Origin: CBDAKK01 sp965196605
GTDB taxonomy: Bacteria; Spirochaetota; Spirochaetia; WTKD01; G963693115
Direction of reading: 5' to 3'
DNA: 64,000 nucleotides
Assembly (NCBI GenBank): GCA_965196605.1
Contig: CBDAKK010000001.1
Coordinates: 1 to 64,000 of the forward strand
In this document: one piece after another, positions 50,952-61,188 of the stretch
How the letters are laid out: the number at the start of each line of letters is the position of its first letter
Numbering within the stretch: position 1 is the first letter of the stretch
Position numbers and translations under genes: made by a program
Notes under the pieces: model-generated
What the model saw: the letters and a program-made list of their open reading frames with translations, nothing else
The model's database searches: none
Told to the model about the DNA's origin: nothing

Positions 50952-52196
50952 CTACAAGTGTTTCACGCGCCACCATAAAACCGAGACATGCTCATCTCGC
51001 ACATAATAGGCCCCAACCTTTTTGCTTGCTTCGTCATAATCTACGGCAGATGATACAAAATCGTCAAAAGGAATTGCTAGCTCATAACTTTGCGTAATTA
51101 AGCCGTATTGGTTTACCTTCAATAGGGTCATCGTTTGAGCGAAAGATTTATCATCAGGCACAATAGAACCCATGAATAGCAAACTTTCATCGTCAGTAAT
51201 ACTCTGAAGCACTAAGGACTCATGTACTTCGGAAAGTGGTATTTCCCTATCATAGGCTTGCTTACGAATATCAATGCGAAATACCTTCATGCTATGAAAG
51301 CGCACTTCAAAGAATGAGTTGCCCGTGGGTGCAACAAAATCATAATACCGCACTTGCACATACACATAGGGCTTTGTGAGACTCGGCACCGCACCCACAA
51401 GTAGCCCCTGCACTTTCACAGCTTTTGAAGCCGTTAGTGATACATGCGACTCATTTTGAAAGAGCGGTAGTTGCTTTTCAGAGAGAATCAGCTTGTAGAG
51501 AAAGTAGTTGTTTTTATCAAAAAAATATAAAACGTGAGCATCTTGCTCAACACTGTACACTACAACGTCAGAATTTTTTTTTGTAAAAATCTTTTTTATT
51601 GAATAAAAATTAGAACTGTTAAGCCCATCCTCCCCTATGCTGTGTTTTATGCGTTTGTCTTCATATAAGAGCAGCTGTACGGCCGACTGAGGGGCTTGCG
51701 TTTGAAATGAGTCAAGGGTGTTTGAAACTGCAAGATTGGCGAAAAAGAGCTTGCGGTTTTCAATAACCCCTATAGCCCCCACATGTTCTAGCGGGTATGA
51801 GTAATAAGGAATGCTATTTTCTCGGTATGCAGCAACCTGCCCTTGCTCTTTACTAAGTGCATATGCAGGAGCAATGTAATCAAGTAAAACTCCAGAAGAA
51901 GAGAAAGCGCTTAAACTATTCCCGTTGCCTATATAAAAAATATCATTGTGTACGGTAAAGGCTGCATTGGGGCTGGGAGAAATTCCACGATACCATGGAT
52001 TAAAATTACCGGGCATGCTCCCAAAGGGTATGGAAAACAAAGTTTCAGGCTTCACCAAGTATTCAGAGGCGCACGAAGTTAACAGCAATGACACAAACAC
52101 ACTACAACATGCGCAAAGCCGTACAATGTTTTGAGGCAGGTATGGAAAAACACCAAGCAATGAACTACACTGAAGAGAAAGAAACAAGACTCGCAC
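50952..52196 (-). CDS. Spirochaetal lipoprotein of unknown function (beta-propeller-like)
   Basis: About 414 residues. A hydrophobic N-terminus ends in LLLTSCASEYL, a lipobox with Cys at about 45. The rest alternates short beta strands (FTVHNDIFYIGNGNSLSAFS, then VVVYSVEQDAHVLYFFDK), as expected of a propeller-like periplasmic or surface lipoprotein. It resembles a spirochaete-specific family (the LIC_12708 type), but that is from memory. GTG 52196 is chosen because the frame further up (to 52286) overlaps secA and lacks a ribosome binding site. It is divergent from secA. Confidence 0.65.
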   Translation of the reverse strand: MRVLFLSLQCSSLLGVFPYLPQNIVRLCACCSVFVSLLLTSCASEYLVKPETLFSIPFGSMPGNFNPWYRGISPSPNAAFTVHNDIFYIGNGNSLSAFSSSGVLLDYIAPAYALSKEQGQVAAYRENSIPYYSYPLEHVGAIGVIENRKLFFANLAVSNTLDSFQTQAPQSAVQLLLYEDKRIKHSIGEDGLNSSNFYSIKKIFTKKNSDVVVYSVEQDAHVLYFFDKNNYFLYKLILSEKQLPLFQNESHVSLTASKAVKVQGLLVGAVPSLTKPYVYVQVRYYDFVAPTGNSFFEVRFHSMKVFRIDIRKQAYDREIPLSEVHESLVLQSITDDESLLFMGSIVPDDKSFAQTMTLLKVNQYGLITQSYELAIPFDDFVSSAVDYDEASKKVGAYYVRDEHVSVLWWRVKHL

Positions 52197-52251
52197 GATG
52201 CGTTCATTATAATAAATTTGTACTATTATAAGTAGATAGGAACCTATAGAT

Positions 52252-54966
52252 ATGATACACAAGCTTTTTAAGAAACGAACCTCCATTCCTCAAAAAAGTC
52301 TTCACGAAGTACAAAGAATGAGCGCACTTGTCCGCGAAATAAACTCTTATGAAACGTGGGCGCAGTCTTTAGAAAAAGATGCATTTCCAAATGTAACAAA
52401 GGAGCTTATGGATGAGTACGCGCGCACTTCAAAGCTGGATGCGCTCATACCAAGGGCATTTGCGCTTGCAAGAGAGGCGGCACGGAGAACCCTAGGGGAA
52501 CGTATGTTTAATGCGCAGCTTTTGGGAGGCATTGTGCTGCATCAAGGTCGTATAGCGGAAATGAAAACAGGGGAAGGCAAAACCCTCACCTCAACTACCG
52601 CGGCATATCTCAACAGCCTTACTGGCAATCCCGTGCATATAGTAACGGTAAATGACTACCTTGCAAAACGCGATGCGCTATGGATGCGCCCAGTCTTTGA
52701 ATACCTTGGAAAAAAAACGGGCTATATTGTCTCAGAACAAGAAAATGAGATGCGCCGCGAGATGTACAGTCGCGACATTGTGTATGCAACAAACAACGAA
52801 TTGGGCTTCGATTATCTACGCGATAACTTGCGCGTAGAAAAAGAAGCAACCTGCGCACTCGGCTATCACTACTGCATTATAGATGAGATAGACTCGGTAC
52901 TCATCGATGAGGCGCGCACCCCGCTTATCATATCAGGGCCATCAATAGACGACACAGCAAAATATTCGCAAGCAAACACCATTGTGCCATTTTTAGTTGA
53001 ATGTGAGAAAAAACCCGATACAGACGAATACCCCGAAGAAGGAGAGACCAAGGGGGACTACAAGCTCAATGCAAAGAATAAATCGGTGTCATTTACGAAT
53101 GAAGGCATACAAAAAATAGAAAACGTGTTAAAACAAAAGCGCTATATATCTGGCGACATACATTCTATACAAAACTTTGAATACGTACACTACGTTACTC
53201 AATGTTTGCGCGCGCACAAGCTTTTTTTCAAAGATGTGGATTACATTGTGAGCGACAGAAAGGTGGAAATAGTTGACGAGTTTACGGGGCGTGTACTACA
53301 CGGACGAAGATACTCCGATGGACTACACCAAGCCATAGAGGCCAAAGAAGGCATACGCATAGAACGGCAAAACGGTGTACTCGCCTCAATCACATTTCAA
53401 AACTTTTTTAAGATGTACGGAAAGCTTTCAGGCATGACGGGTACCGCGGTAACAGAAGAAAAGGAATTCATAAAAATATATGGGCTGGACGTTGTGGAGC
53501 TTCCGACGAATAAGCCCGTAATACGAGATGATAAGAACGACTTGATATTTGTAGGTGAAAGCGCAAAGCTTAAGGCAATAGTAAGCGAAATACAGCGTGT
53601 GCACGCAAAGGGACAGCCCATACTCATAGGAACCGCGTCCATAGAAAATTCAGAGAAACTTGCAAAGCTTCTTAAAAAAGCAGGCGTGCCGTGCAACGTA
53701 CTCAACGCCAAAAACCACGAACGCGAAGCCTACATAATAGGTGAAGCGGGCACAAAGGGCGCGGTAACCATAGCTACTAACATGGCGGGACGTGGAACCG
53801 ACATAAAGCTTGGTGGGCATTTAGACATGCGTATACAAAGCCGCAGAGATGAAAGCACCACAGAAGAAGAACTACGTAGCATACAAGAGGAGGAGCGCGC
53901 GGCGTGGTTGAAAGACTACGAAGAAGTAAAATCGCTCGGTGGCCTTTACGTACTTGGTACGGAGCGCCATGAGTCACGGCGCATAGACAATCAGCTTCGT
54001 GGCCGTAGTGGAAGACAAGGAGACCCCGGGGAGTCCTTGTTTTACCTCTCGCTTGATGACCAACTTATGCAGTTGTTTGGGCAAGGCATACAACGGCTAC
54101 GTTCTTTTATGGCAAAAAGCTTTGACGAAGATGAACCGCTGTATCATCCGCTTATAACCAGAAGCATGGAGCGCGCACAAAGAAACGTAGAAGAACGGAA
54201 CTTTGAAGTGCGCAAACATCTTTTAGATTTTGACTCCGTTTTGAGTAAGCAACGCAGCTTAGTGTACAAGCAACGTGAGGAAATACTCAGCGCTACAAAT
54301 TTGGTTGGACGCTTGAGCGAAAAAATAGAAGCAACGGTTATGCAAAGCGCAGAAGGAAAGGAGGGTGCAGAAGTTATTGCATTTGCAAGAGAGAAACTTT
54401 TATATAACCTCGACCTCCCCCAAAACATTACTCACACGCAGCTTACACAGACGCTTCAAGAAGACATAGAAAACAAGGCGAACCTTGTAGGTCAAGAAAT
54501 TTTCACAGAGATTATACGCATGGAATATTTGCAACTTATAGATATGCGTTGGCAGGACCACATAGAGGATTTAGAAAACTTGCGACAAGCCGTGTACCTG
54601 CGTAGCTATGCGCAAAAAAACCCCTTGCTTGAATACAACCTCGAAGGTTTTGCGCTTTTTGATACCATGTTGGAAAACATAGTCCTTGGTGTCCTGCGTA
54701 TTATCATAGGGTTGCGCGCGGAAAACATACACGTAAGCGAAAATTTTGCGGAAGAACATGGCAGCCCTAAAAAGCTGCTCACTAGTCAACACAGCGACTT
54801 TTCGCTGCTCTCTAGCGCAGGCAAAACAGGACAAAAAACGGGCACCTCAGCAAGCACACCTGCACATGCGCGCGTGGTACGCACAACAGAAAAAGTCGGC
54901 AGAAACGCCCCGTGTCCCTGTGGCAGCGGTAAAAAATACAAGTTCTGCTGCGGACGTGAAGGCTAA
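52252..54966 (+). CDS. secA: Preprotein translocase ATPase SecA
   Basis: A 904-residue SecA. Walker A is AEMKTGEGKTLTST (about 102-115), followed by VNDYLAKRDALWMRPV and the DEAD-like IIDEIDSVLIDEARTPLI. NBD2 has TNMAGRGTDIKLGG and LRGRSGRQGDPGES. A SEC-C zinc motif (CPCGSGKKYKFCCG) closes the protein and binds SecB or ribosomes. It drives export through SecYEG. Confidence 0.97.
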   Translation: MIHKLFKKRTSIPQKSLHEVQRMSALVREINSYETWAQSLEKDAFPNVTKELMDEYARTSKLDALIPRAFALAREAARRTLGERMFNAQLLGGIVLHQGRIAEMKTGEGKTLTSTTAAYLNSLTGNPVHIVTVNDYLAKRDALWMRPVFEYLGKKTGYIVSEQENEMRREMYSRDIVYATNNELGFDYLRDNLRVEKEATCALGYHYCIIDEIDSVLIDEARTPLIISGPSIDDTAKYSQANTIVPFLVECEKKPDTDEYPEEGETKGDYKLNAKNKSVSFTNEGIQKIENVLKQKRYISGDIHSIQNFEYVHYVTQCLRAHKLFFKDVDYIVSDRKVEIVDEFTGRVLHGRRYSDGLHQAIEAKEGIRIERQNGVLASITFQNFFKMYGKLSGMTGTAVTEEKEFIKIYGLDVVELPTNKPVIRDDKNDLIFVGESAKLKAIVSEIQRVHAKGQPILIGTASIENSEKLAKLLKKAGVPCNVLNAKNHEREAYIIGEAGTKGAVTIATNMAGRGTDIKLGGHLDMRIQSRRDESTTEEELRSIQEEERAAWLKDYEEVKSLGGLYVLGTERHESRRIDNQLRGRSGRQGDPGESLFYLSLDDQLMQLFGQGIQRLRSFMAKSFDEDEPLYHPLITRSMERAQRNVEERNFEVRKHLLDFDSVLSKQRSLVYKQREEILSATNLVGRLSEKIEATVMQSAEGKEGAEVIAFAREKLLYNLDLPQNITHTQLTQTLQEDIENKANLVGQEIFTEIIRMEYLQLIDMRWQDHIEDLENLRQAVYLRSYAQKNPLLEYNLEGFALFDTMLENIVLGVLRIIIGLRAENIHVSENFAEEHGSPKKLLTSQHSDFSLLSSAGKTGQKTGTSASTPAHARVVRTTEKVGRNAPCPCGSGKKYKFCCGREG

Positions 54967-55219
54967 TACTAAGCGCGAAAGCTAATACTAAGTCTGTTAT
55001 TTAGTGTAAGCAAAAATATAAAGTGCTCATTATCTATAAACAAACAAGATTTTCATATTTCAAATCTTGAAAAAACACGCGTGTATTTTTGTGCAAAAAC
55101 GTGCATGCACCGACTACATCTATGCAACAATGAAACTTTTTGTGATAAATAATTGTTTTTTTCAAAAGAAAAATATACAATAATAAACAAATATTCAATA
55201 ATTCTTACGGAGGAATTTT

Positions 55220-55444
55220 ATGAACAAATTTTATTTTTTTCGCGTACTTGTGTGCGCATTTTCTTTGGCAAGCGTATCGCTTTTTTTTACACCACCGGTT
55301 GTACAGGCCGAATTAACAGAGTCTGAAAAACAAGATATATGGAGTGAATACGACAAGTGTATAGAGCGCGCTAACAATGTGGTAGATGCAGCAGAATGTG
55401 TTGTAAAAAGAAAAGAGATGAAAAAGATTTTAAGCGATAACTAG
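55220..55444 (+). CDS. Small secreted protein (74 aa), hypothetical
   Basis: A 74-residue protein with a cleavable signal peptide (MNKFYFFRVLVCAFSLASVS to VVQA-E) and a short mature helical domain with two Cys (KCIERANNVVDAAECVVKRK) that could pair. GGAGG lies eight bases before the ATG. The family is unknown. The 253 bases between secA and this gene, and the 228 bases after it, hold no other gene. Confidence 0.75.
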   Translation: MNKFYFFRVLVCAFSLASVSLFFTPPVVQAELTESEKQDIWSEYDKCIERANNVVDAAECVVKRKEMKKILSDN

Positions 55445-55659
55445 GCTTTAGCTTAAGATTCTCATGTGATATATACACATGCGAGCATGGGTAGAATGCG
55501 ATATTCTGCCCATGCCCTTTATATGCGCTGCACGCCCTACGTATTTTGTAAACGTATAGCAAATAAGTCTGCTGCAAACAAAATGCCCTTACAGTAGTGC
55601 ATGTGCCCAGCATGCACCGTCCACTACGTAGCAAACACCAAGCATAGACAACACCTCTG

Positions 55660-55665
55660 CTACAA
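55660..55665 (+). promoter_or_regulatory. -10 hexamer of ribB, predicted leaderless
   Basis: TACAAT ends seven bases before the ATG at 55673, without a ribosome binding site between, the same arrangement as at xseA. Confidence 0.4.
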
Positions 55666-55672
55666 TAAAGCT

Positions 55673-56272
55673 ATGAATATAGAAACAGTAATACAAGCAC
55701 TTGCAAATGGAGAAATTATTATTCTTTTGGATGAACACGATAGGGAAAACGAAGGAGATTTTGTTCAGGCAGCGGCATGCGTTACGCCACAGAGTGTGAA
55801 TTTTATGATACGTAATGGGCGCGGGATGGTCTGCCAAGCCATCACCCAAGCGCAAGCGCAAGCCTTAGAGCTGCCCATGCAGGCTGCTAAAAATAGCGCT
55901 TTGCATGAAACAGCCTTTACGGTAAGCGTTGATTATAGGCATGAAACTACCACCGGTATTTCGGTCTTCGACAGGGCAAAAACCATAGCTGCCGTAGAAA
56001 ACCCCGCGACACCTCCTCAGGACCTTGCACGACCGGGACATATATTTCCCATCATTGCGCAAGAGGGGGGCGTATTACAACGTCGTGGACATACGGAGGC
56101 TTCGGTGGATTTAGTGCGCCTTGCAAAGCGCGGGCAGTCTGCGGTTATTTGTGAAATACTCAATGAAGAAGGTGCGTCAGCAAACATGAAGGAACTCCGT
56201 ATGCTTGCGGAAAAACACGAACTGTCTATGATACACATTAGAGAATTAGTGGACTACTTAGAACGAGCGTGA
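55673..56272 (+). CDS. ribB: 3,4-dihydroxy-2-butanone 4-phosphate synthase
   Basis: A 199-residue RibB: ILLDEHDRENEGDFVQAA (about 17-34, metal-binding Glu residues), VDYRHETTTGISVFDRA (about 82-98) and RPGHIFPIIAQEGGVLQRRG (about 122-141). It makes the four-carbon unit of riboflavin from ribulose 5-phosphate. The GTP cyclohydrolase II domain fused in many bacteria is absent. ribH follows after 56 bases, so the two form a riboflavin pair. Confidence 0.95.
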   Translation: MNIETVIQALANGEIIILLDEHDRENEGDFVQAAACVTPQSVNFMIRNGRGMVCQAITQAQAQALELPMQAAKNSALHETAFTVSVDYRHETTTGISVFDRAKTIAAVENPATPPQDLARPGHIFPIIAQEGGVLQRRGHTEASVDLVRLAKRGQSAVICEILNEEGASANMKELRMLAEKHELSMIHIRELVDYLERA

Positions 56273-56328
56273 TACAATCGTGTATAACATTGAATATAGG
56301 TGTGCAAGGCGCACCGGGAGTATAAACC

Positions 56329-56802
56329 ATGAAAGAAATTTCAGGCATGTTGTCTGCTGCAGAAAAAAAGTTTGCAATTGTCGCGGCGCGCTTTAATAGC
56401 TTAATAACCGAGCGCTTAGTAAAGGGCGCGCGCGAGGCAATTATTGCGCATGGGGGCAGTGAGCCACTGCTTGCATGGGTGCCGGGCGCACTCGAGCTGA
56501 GCATAGTCGCAAAAAAGGTGGCGACAACGGGAGCATACGATGCGGTAATTTGCATAGGTGCAGTCATAAAGGGTGATACCGATCACTATCACTACGTAGC
56601 AGGAAATGCGGCTTCGTCTATAGCGCAGTTGTCGGTTGCTACGGGCGTGCCCGTTATGTTTGGCGTGCTCACAACTGACACGGTAGAACAGGCAATGAAC
56701 CGCGCGGGCATAAAACATGGCAACGCCGGCTACGCGGCGGCGCTTGCTGCCATAGAAACGGCGTCGGTGTGCGCGCAAATAACAAGCATTCATAAAAAAT
56801 AA
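56329..56802 (+). CDS. ribH: 6,7-dimethyl-8-ribityllumazine synthase
   Basis: A 157-residue lumazine synthase: IVAARFNSLITERLVKGARE (about 18-37), WVPGALELSIVAKKVA (about 54-69), VICIGAVIKGDTDHYHYVAG (about 77-96, the catalytic His). It joins the ribB product to the pyrimidine precursor; subunits usually form 60-mer or pentamer shells. Neither ribA nor ribE is in the window. The M29 gene follows after 10 bases. Confidence 0.95.
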   Translation: MKEISGMLSAAEKKFAIVAARFNSLITERLVKGAREAIIAHGGSEPLLAWVPGALELSIVAKKVATTGAYDAVICIGAVIKGDTDHYHYVAGNAASSIAQLSVATGVPVMFGVLTTDTVEQAMNRAGIKHGNAGYAAALAAIETASVCAQITSIHKK

Positions 56803-56812
56803 GGAGCATATT

Positions 56813-58060
56813 ATGTCGTACTACATAGACGAAGAAGAATGTATAGCGTACGCCGACCTCATTTTATTTTTGGTTGCAGCAGAGAAAAACGACACGGTAC
56901 TTATAAATGCCGATTATGAGCACGCTCCGCTCATTCACGCGCTTACCAAGCAGGCCTACAAAAAAGGGGTCAAACACGTCGATTACAAAATTGCCAGCGA
57001 AGTTTCCACAGTCTACCGCGCGCGTTATAGTAATGAGGAACACTTAACTTATATGCCAGAGAGCGACCTTGCACGCCTTAAGGAATGTTGCGAAAAACAA
57101 AGTTGCATAATTTCTATACGCAGCCCCGAAGAGCCTGCATTAAGCGCCATGGCACCAAGCGATGCACTAGGGGTGCTACACAAAACACAGCGCGAGAAGT
57201 GCAAATTTTTTCACAAAGCAATAATCAGCGATGCGCTTACATGGATTGTGACGGCGTTCCCCACGCGCGGCTGGGCAAAAAACGTCTACCCTAGGCTTGA
57301 GGCAGCCGAAGGTGTGCGCAAGCTGTGGGACGTCATAAAAGACATATTGCGCCTTAACGAACCTTGCGCTATTAGCGCGTGGCAACAACAACAAGAGATC
57401 CTAGCAAAACGCAGTGCCTATTTAGACAACAAGGCTTACAAGGCCTTGCACTTTGTAGGAGATGACACAGACTTAAGCGTTGCACTCCACAAACGCAGCA
57501 CATGGAGCCGCGCAAGTCATGTGGCAAAAAACGGCAAGACGTTTCAAGCAAATGTGCCAACAGAAGAAGTTTACACTTCACCCGATTGTAGACATACCAA
57601 TGGCACGGTGCGCGTCCAAAGGCCAATTACTATATTTGGAAAAACCGTGCGTGACATAGCGTATAGCTTTGAGAACGGAAGAGTTTGCGACTTTAGCGCC
57701 TCTGAAAACCTAGATGTGTTGGAGCTGTTTCTAAAGTCGCATGAGCGGAATTACTACATGGGCGAAATTGCACTTGTGGATACCAGCTCCAGAGTATGGA
57801 AGTCGGGCTTGCTTTTTAACAGCATTTTATACGATGAGAACGCGGGAGTACATTTTGCACTGGGGGCAGCGTACACCTCAGGATACGGCTTTAGCACAAA
57901 GGAAAGTCCCACCGATGATGAACTCCTTGCCATGGGCTGCAACGTCTCGCCCTTCCATCTTGATTTCACCATAGGACATGAAGGACTCAGTGTTTACGGC
58001 GTTCTTCAATCAGGCGTAGAAGAACCCATCATTAAAAATGGCGTGTTTGCCATAGATTAA
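56813..58060 (+). CDS. M29-family aminopeptidase
   Basis: A 415-residue metallopeptidase of the thermophilic aminopeptidase (M29/AmpS) family. The metal site is formed by NVPTEEVYTSPD (about 250-261, two Glu and a downstream His), MGEIALVDTSSRV (about 317-329), HFALGAAY (about 346-353) and HLDFTIG (about 386-392). It would remove N-terminal residues from peptides in the cytoplasm. AAGGAG precedes the ATG, close after ribH. Confidence 0.88.
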   Translation: MSYYIDEEECIAYADLILFLVAAEKNDTVLINADYEHAPLIHALTKQAYKKGVKHVDYKIASEVSTVYRARYSNEEHLTYMPESDLARLKECCEKQSCIISIRSPEEPALSAMAPSDALGVLHKTQREKCKFFHKAIISDALTWIVTAFPTRGWAKNVYPRLEAAEGVRKLWDVIKDILRLNEPCAISAWQQQQEILAKRSAYLDNKAYKALHFVGDDTDLSVALHKRSTWSRASHVAKNGKTFQANVPTEEVYTSPDCRHTNGTVRVQRPITIFGKTVRDIAYSFENGRVCDFSASENLDVLELFLKSHERNYYMGEIALVDTSSRVWKSGLLFNSILYDENAGVHFALGAAYTSGYGFSTKESPTDDELLAMGCNVSPFHLDFTIGHEGLSVYGVLQSGVEEPIIKNGVFAID

Positions 58061-58061
58061 C

Positions 58062-58960
58062 TTTGTGGGGGTAAGCCCCCACACCCCCGAGCATTCAGCG
58101 AACTCCTTTGTGCTTACGCGCGTCTTTTTGTGTTAAAGCTGACGCTAATCTTGTATGAACTTTTTCTGCGGTCAAGCAGCCGCGCCTGCTATGACATACG
58201 TTCGGATGACTGTTCTTTTTCTTTTCTTTAACATCCCTGTCAGCCTTAATGCCCCATCCATCCATGGGGCGTATAGACTGCCAAGGACGGTGCGGCTAGA
58301 AACAATTAAAATAAGTGTCGCAACGCGACACAGAGATGGAACTTATAGCAAAAAGCATGCTGTGAGCTAAAGCAGTAATAACATAGATACTGTACGCAAA
58401 CATGAAGATTGTATGGAAGTAAGTTTGTGTGACTGCGGTACAAACATGGAACTTGCATCAAAAGAGTCGGGAGCCGTTAGGCGAGCGGCTAGAAACAGTT
58501 AAAATAAGTGTCGCAACGCGACACAGAGATGGAGCTTATAGCAAAAAGCCTCCTGTGTGCTAAAGCAGTAATGACATAGATACTGTGCGCAAGTATTAAA
58601 AAGCACCCAAGAAAACCATCCCTGTCAGCCTATACGTCCCCTCCATGGGACGGCTGTCACTACGCTCTCAACTCTTTTTCGTACTTTTTTCTTCATAGTT
58701 GCGCTTGTGTTTTGCTCCCTATGGCGTTAGCCCCACAGGATGTTTTTCTTTTCTTTTTGGTTCTTTTTCTTTTCTTTTTGCGTCCTCAAAAAGAAAAGAA
58801 AAAGAACGGCCATCCGAAATGTTTGCATAGTGCTCTTTGCGTCTTGGCAACAAAAGGCAAAATTTTAGCCCACGGCACATGATAGTGCACCGCGCGGCAT
58901 GCGCAAATACCGCGTCTTACCCAAAGGGGGGCGTGGGGGTAGCTCCCCCACAAAACAGCT
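58062..58960. repeat. Modular intergenic repeat block 6, bounded by inverted G-rich hairpins
   Basis: A left-oriented hairpin (about 58064-58085) starts directly after the M29 stop and a right-oriented copy (about 58930-58955) sits just past the mlaD stop. Inside are a segment inverted relative to 24345-24440, two copies of a CGCAACGCGACACAGAGATGG module (about 58318 and 58512), and a long hairpin with TTCTTTTTCTTTTC arms (about 58760-58805). No gene is seen. Confidence 0.78.
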
Positions 58961-58967
58961 GAATGCT

Positions 58968-60386
58968 CTATTGCGCAACCTTGACAGCACTACTAGCAAC
59001 GGGCACTAATCTCACCGTGTCGTAGATAAACTCATCTTGAATGCGAATGCCTACTCCAAAAAAGTAGGTTCTCTTATAGCTTGAAAGCGCATCATCGACT
59101 CCACCACCAAAGTACAACCATTTAAGTGGATTGTATTTTTCTGCAGGATCGAGGAATGGGTAAATGTAGGTATAGGCGCGCAAATACGCCCCTGCTCCCT
59201 TGCCAAAGTCAAAGGCCTCCGTGCTTATTTCCCACTGTTTAAAAGGACGCACATCTATACCCACGCCTCCCGTGTTTTCTATAAGTCCGCCGCGTATGGT
59301 GAGGTAGTTTTTAAAAAGGTTTTGTCCCAACATCAAGTTTAGCTTTAGGCCCGTGTCTCCAAGAGACGAGGTGTATTTGCGCGTACCCTTAATAGAACTT
59401 GGGCCTCCATGGCTTACCCCAATTTGGTAATAGCGCGGAGAATTTGGCGGCGTAATGCGAAGGTTGATGTGATTTTTTGATGCAAACTGCCCCGTTTCAG
59501 AAAAGAGCCCTTCAAAGCGGTAGTCAAAGGTTGTAGCAAGCCCCGCAGCTCTATTAGTAATTTTGCTAATGTTCTCGGAAGCCTTCGCTAAGTTTTCGTA
59601 GAGGGCATCATCGGTAAGCAGCTTGCCTATAGTACCCTCACCGTCCGTGAGGTTTCCTGTAATTTTCTCTATGTTCTGCAAGGTGTTTTTTATAGCAACA
59701 AGCGTGTCTGAAAGCCCCTGTTCTTTTTCGGACTTGTCGTGAACCAACAACATTTCAAGTTCCTTCGTTATAAGCGAAATAGCCTGCGTAGTTTGTGATA
59801 TGGCCATGGTGTTCACTTGCACGGCAGCGCCCAGTTCACTTGTCAAAGTCCCTATGCTTTGCAGCGTCTTTTCCAACTCCTGCGCTATTCTCGATATTGC
59901 TTGCAAAATACCGCTCTTGGTAATATACATATCAATCTGCTTTGTAATATTCTCAACATTATCCGCTATATTTGCGGAGCGGGAAATAATCTTATCGAAG
60001 GACTTGCTGTTTTCTACGTTTGTAATTTTATCGCCATTTTCTAAAATACGTCCCGTTTTTTTCGGTACAATTTCCAAAAAGCCTGCGCCCAGCACACCCT
60101 GCGCTGTTTTCTTTAAAAGGTCGCCCGAGTATATTTGTATATCTTTTGAAATTTCAAGATTGATTCGCGCCTTGCCATTCTCTAGCTTAAGAGACGCAAC
60201 ACGCCCTACCTTTATGCCGGATATTTTCACGCTACTGTCAGGAATAATGCCATTAGCATTTGGAAAGTACGTGTATAACTCGTATACCCCAGAAGTGATG
60301 CGCCCTGAGAGTATGGTTATGTAAAAAACAGTAAGCGCCCCTACTGCTGAAACAAAAAGCCCAATGAGAACAAGAGAACGAGTCAT
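58968..60386 (-). CDS. mlaD: MCE/MlaD-type lipid-transport substrate-binding protein
   Basis: About 472 residues: an N-terminal membrane anchor (MTRSLVLIGLFVSAVGALTV), an MCE domain (about 35-115, YTYFPNANGIIPDSSVKISG, then KKTAQGVLGAGFLEIVP), a long helical region (about 150-290), and a beta-rich C-terminus that reads like an outer-membrane-type module (YYQIGVSHGGPSSI, then FGKGAGAYLRAYTYIYPFLD). E. coli MlaD is only 183 residues, so this one is much longer. It shuttles lipids with MlaE and MlaF between membranes. ATG 60386 is preferred to 60395. Confidence 0.88.
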   Translation of the reverse strand: MTRSLVLIGLFVSAVGALTVFYITILSGRITSGVYELYTYFPNANGIIPDSSVKISGIKVGRVASLKLENGKARINLEISKDIQIYSGDLLKKTAQGVLGAGFLEIVPKKTGRILENGDKITNVENSKSFDKIISRSANIADNVENITKQIDMYITKSGILQAISRIAQELEKTLQSIGTLTSELGAAVQVNTMAISQTTQAISLITKELEMLLVHDKSEKEQGLSDTLVAIKNTLQNIEKITGNLTDGEGTIGKLLTDDALYENLAKASENISKITNRAAGLATTFDYRFEGLFSETGQFASKNHINLRITPPNSPRYYQIGVSHGGPSSIKGTRKYTSSLGDTGLKLNLMLGQNLFKNYLTIRGGLIENTGGVGIDVRPFKQWEISTEAFDFGKGAGAYLRAYTYIYPFLDPAEKYNPLKWLYFGGGVDDALSSYKRTYFFGVGIRIQDEFIYDTVRLVPVASSAVKVAQ

Positions 60387-60407
60387 ATACCCCAAATTAT
60401 ACTATAG

Positions 60408-61181
60408 CTACAGCACATGTTCTTTATGCACAAAGGCATGGCCTATAAACTCCTGTAACAAGGGATATGGATCGTCGATAAAAGTTTCCTTGGGCGCGCA
60501 CGCGCATATTTTGCCCTCGTCTAAAAAGGCAAGGTAGTCGGATATGCTAAAAGACGTTGGTAAGTCATGCGTAATGACTATGCAAGTAACACCAAACTTC
60601 TTGTTGGTCTTGCGTATGAGTTCCATAATGGCGTGACCAGTATGGGGGTCAAGTCCCGTAGTAGGTTCATCGCAGAGCATTATTTTTGGGTCCATGGCAA
60701 GCGTGCGCGCAAGAGCCACGCGCTTTCGCATACCTCCGCTTAATTCAGAAGGCATAAGTTTCTCTATGCCGGGCAAGCTTATCCATTCCAAAAGTTCTGA
60801 AACCCTGCCCCGTATGTAGTGTGTATCGCGTATTTTTTTTATCTCACGCAGTGGAAACGCGATATTATCTTCCACATTCATAAAGTCAAAAAGCGCCGCA
60901 TCTTGAAACAAATAGGCAAAGCCTTGTAAGGCGTGCAAGTCCTTGTTTCGCAAATTGCTGACGTCTCGGTTATTATACCATATTTCGCCTGAATCTACAT
61001 GCAGAATATTCATAACGCACTTGAGGAGCACGCTCTTACCCGTACCACTTTTACCTAATATGGAAAACACAGCGCCTCGTGGAATGCTCAACGAAACCCC
61101 ACGGAGCACTCGGTGCCCTCCAAAGCTTTTTTTCACATTGCGTATATTCAATATAGGTGATGCTTGCACGCGTGTTTCCAT
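60408..61181 (-). CDS. mlaF: ABC transporter ATP-binding protein of the Mla system
   Basis: A 257-residue ATPase: Walker A ILGKSGTGKSVLLKC (about 36-50), signature LSGGMRKRVALARTLAMDP (about 142-160), Walker B IMLCDEPTTGLDP (about 161-173) and the switch His in VITHDLPT. The SGGMRKR signature is typical of MlaF. It powers lipid transport through MlaE. It lies between mlaE (eight bases upstream) and mlaD. Confidence 0.92.
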   Translation of the reverse strand: METRVQASPILNIRNVKKSFGGHRVLRGVSLSIPRGAVFSILGKSGTGKSVLLKCVMNILHVDSGEIWYNNRDVSNLRNKDLHALQGFAYLFQDAALFDFMNVEDNIAFPLREIKKIRDTHYIRGRVSELLEWISLPGIEKLMPSELSGGMRKRVALARTLAMDPKIMLCDEPTTGLDPHTGHAIMELIRKTNKKFGVTCIVITHDLPTSFSISDYLAFLDEGKICACAPKETFIDDPYPLLQEFIGHAFVHKEHVL

Positions 61182-61188
61182 ACTCCCT

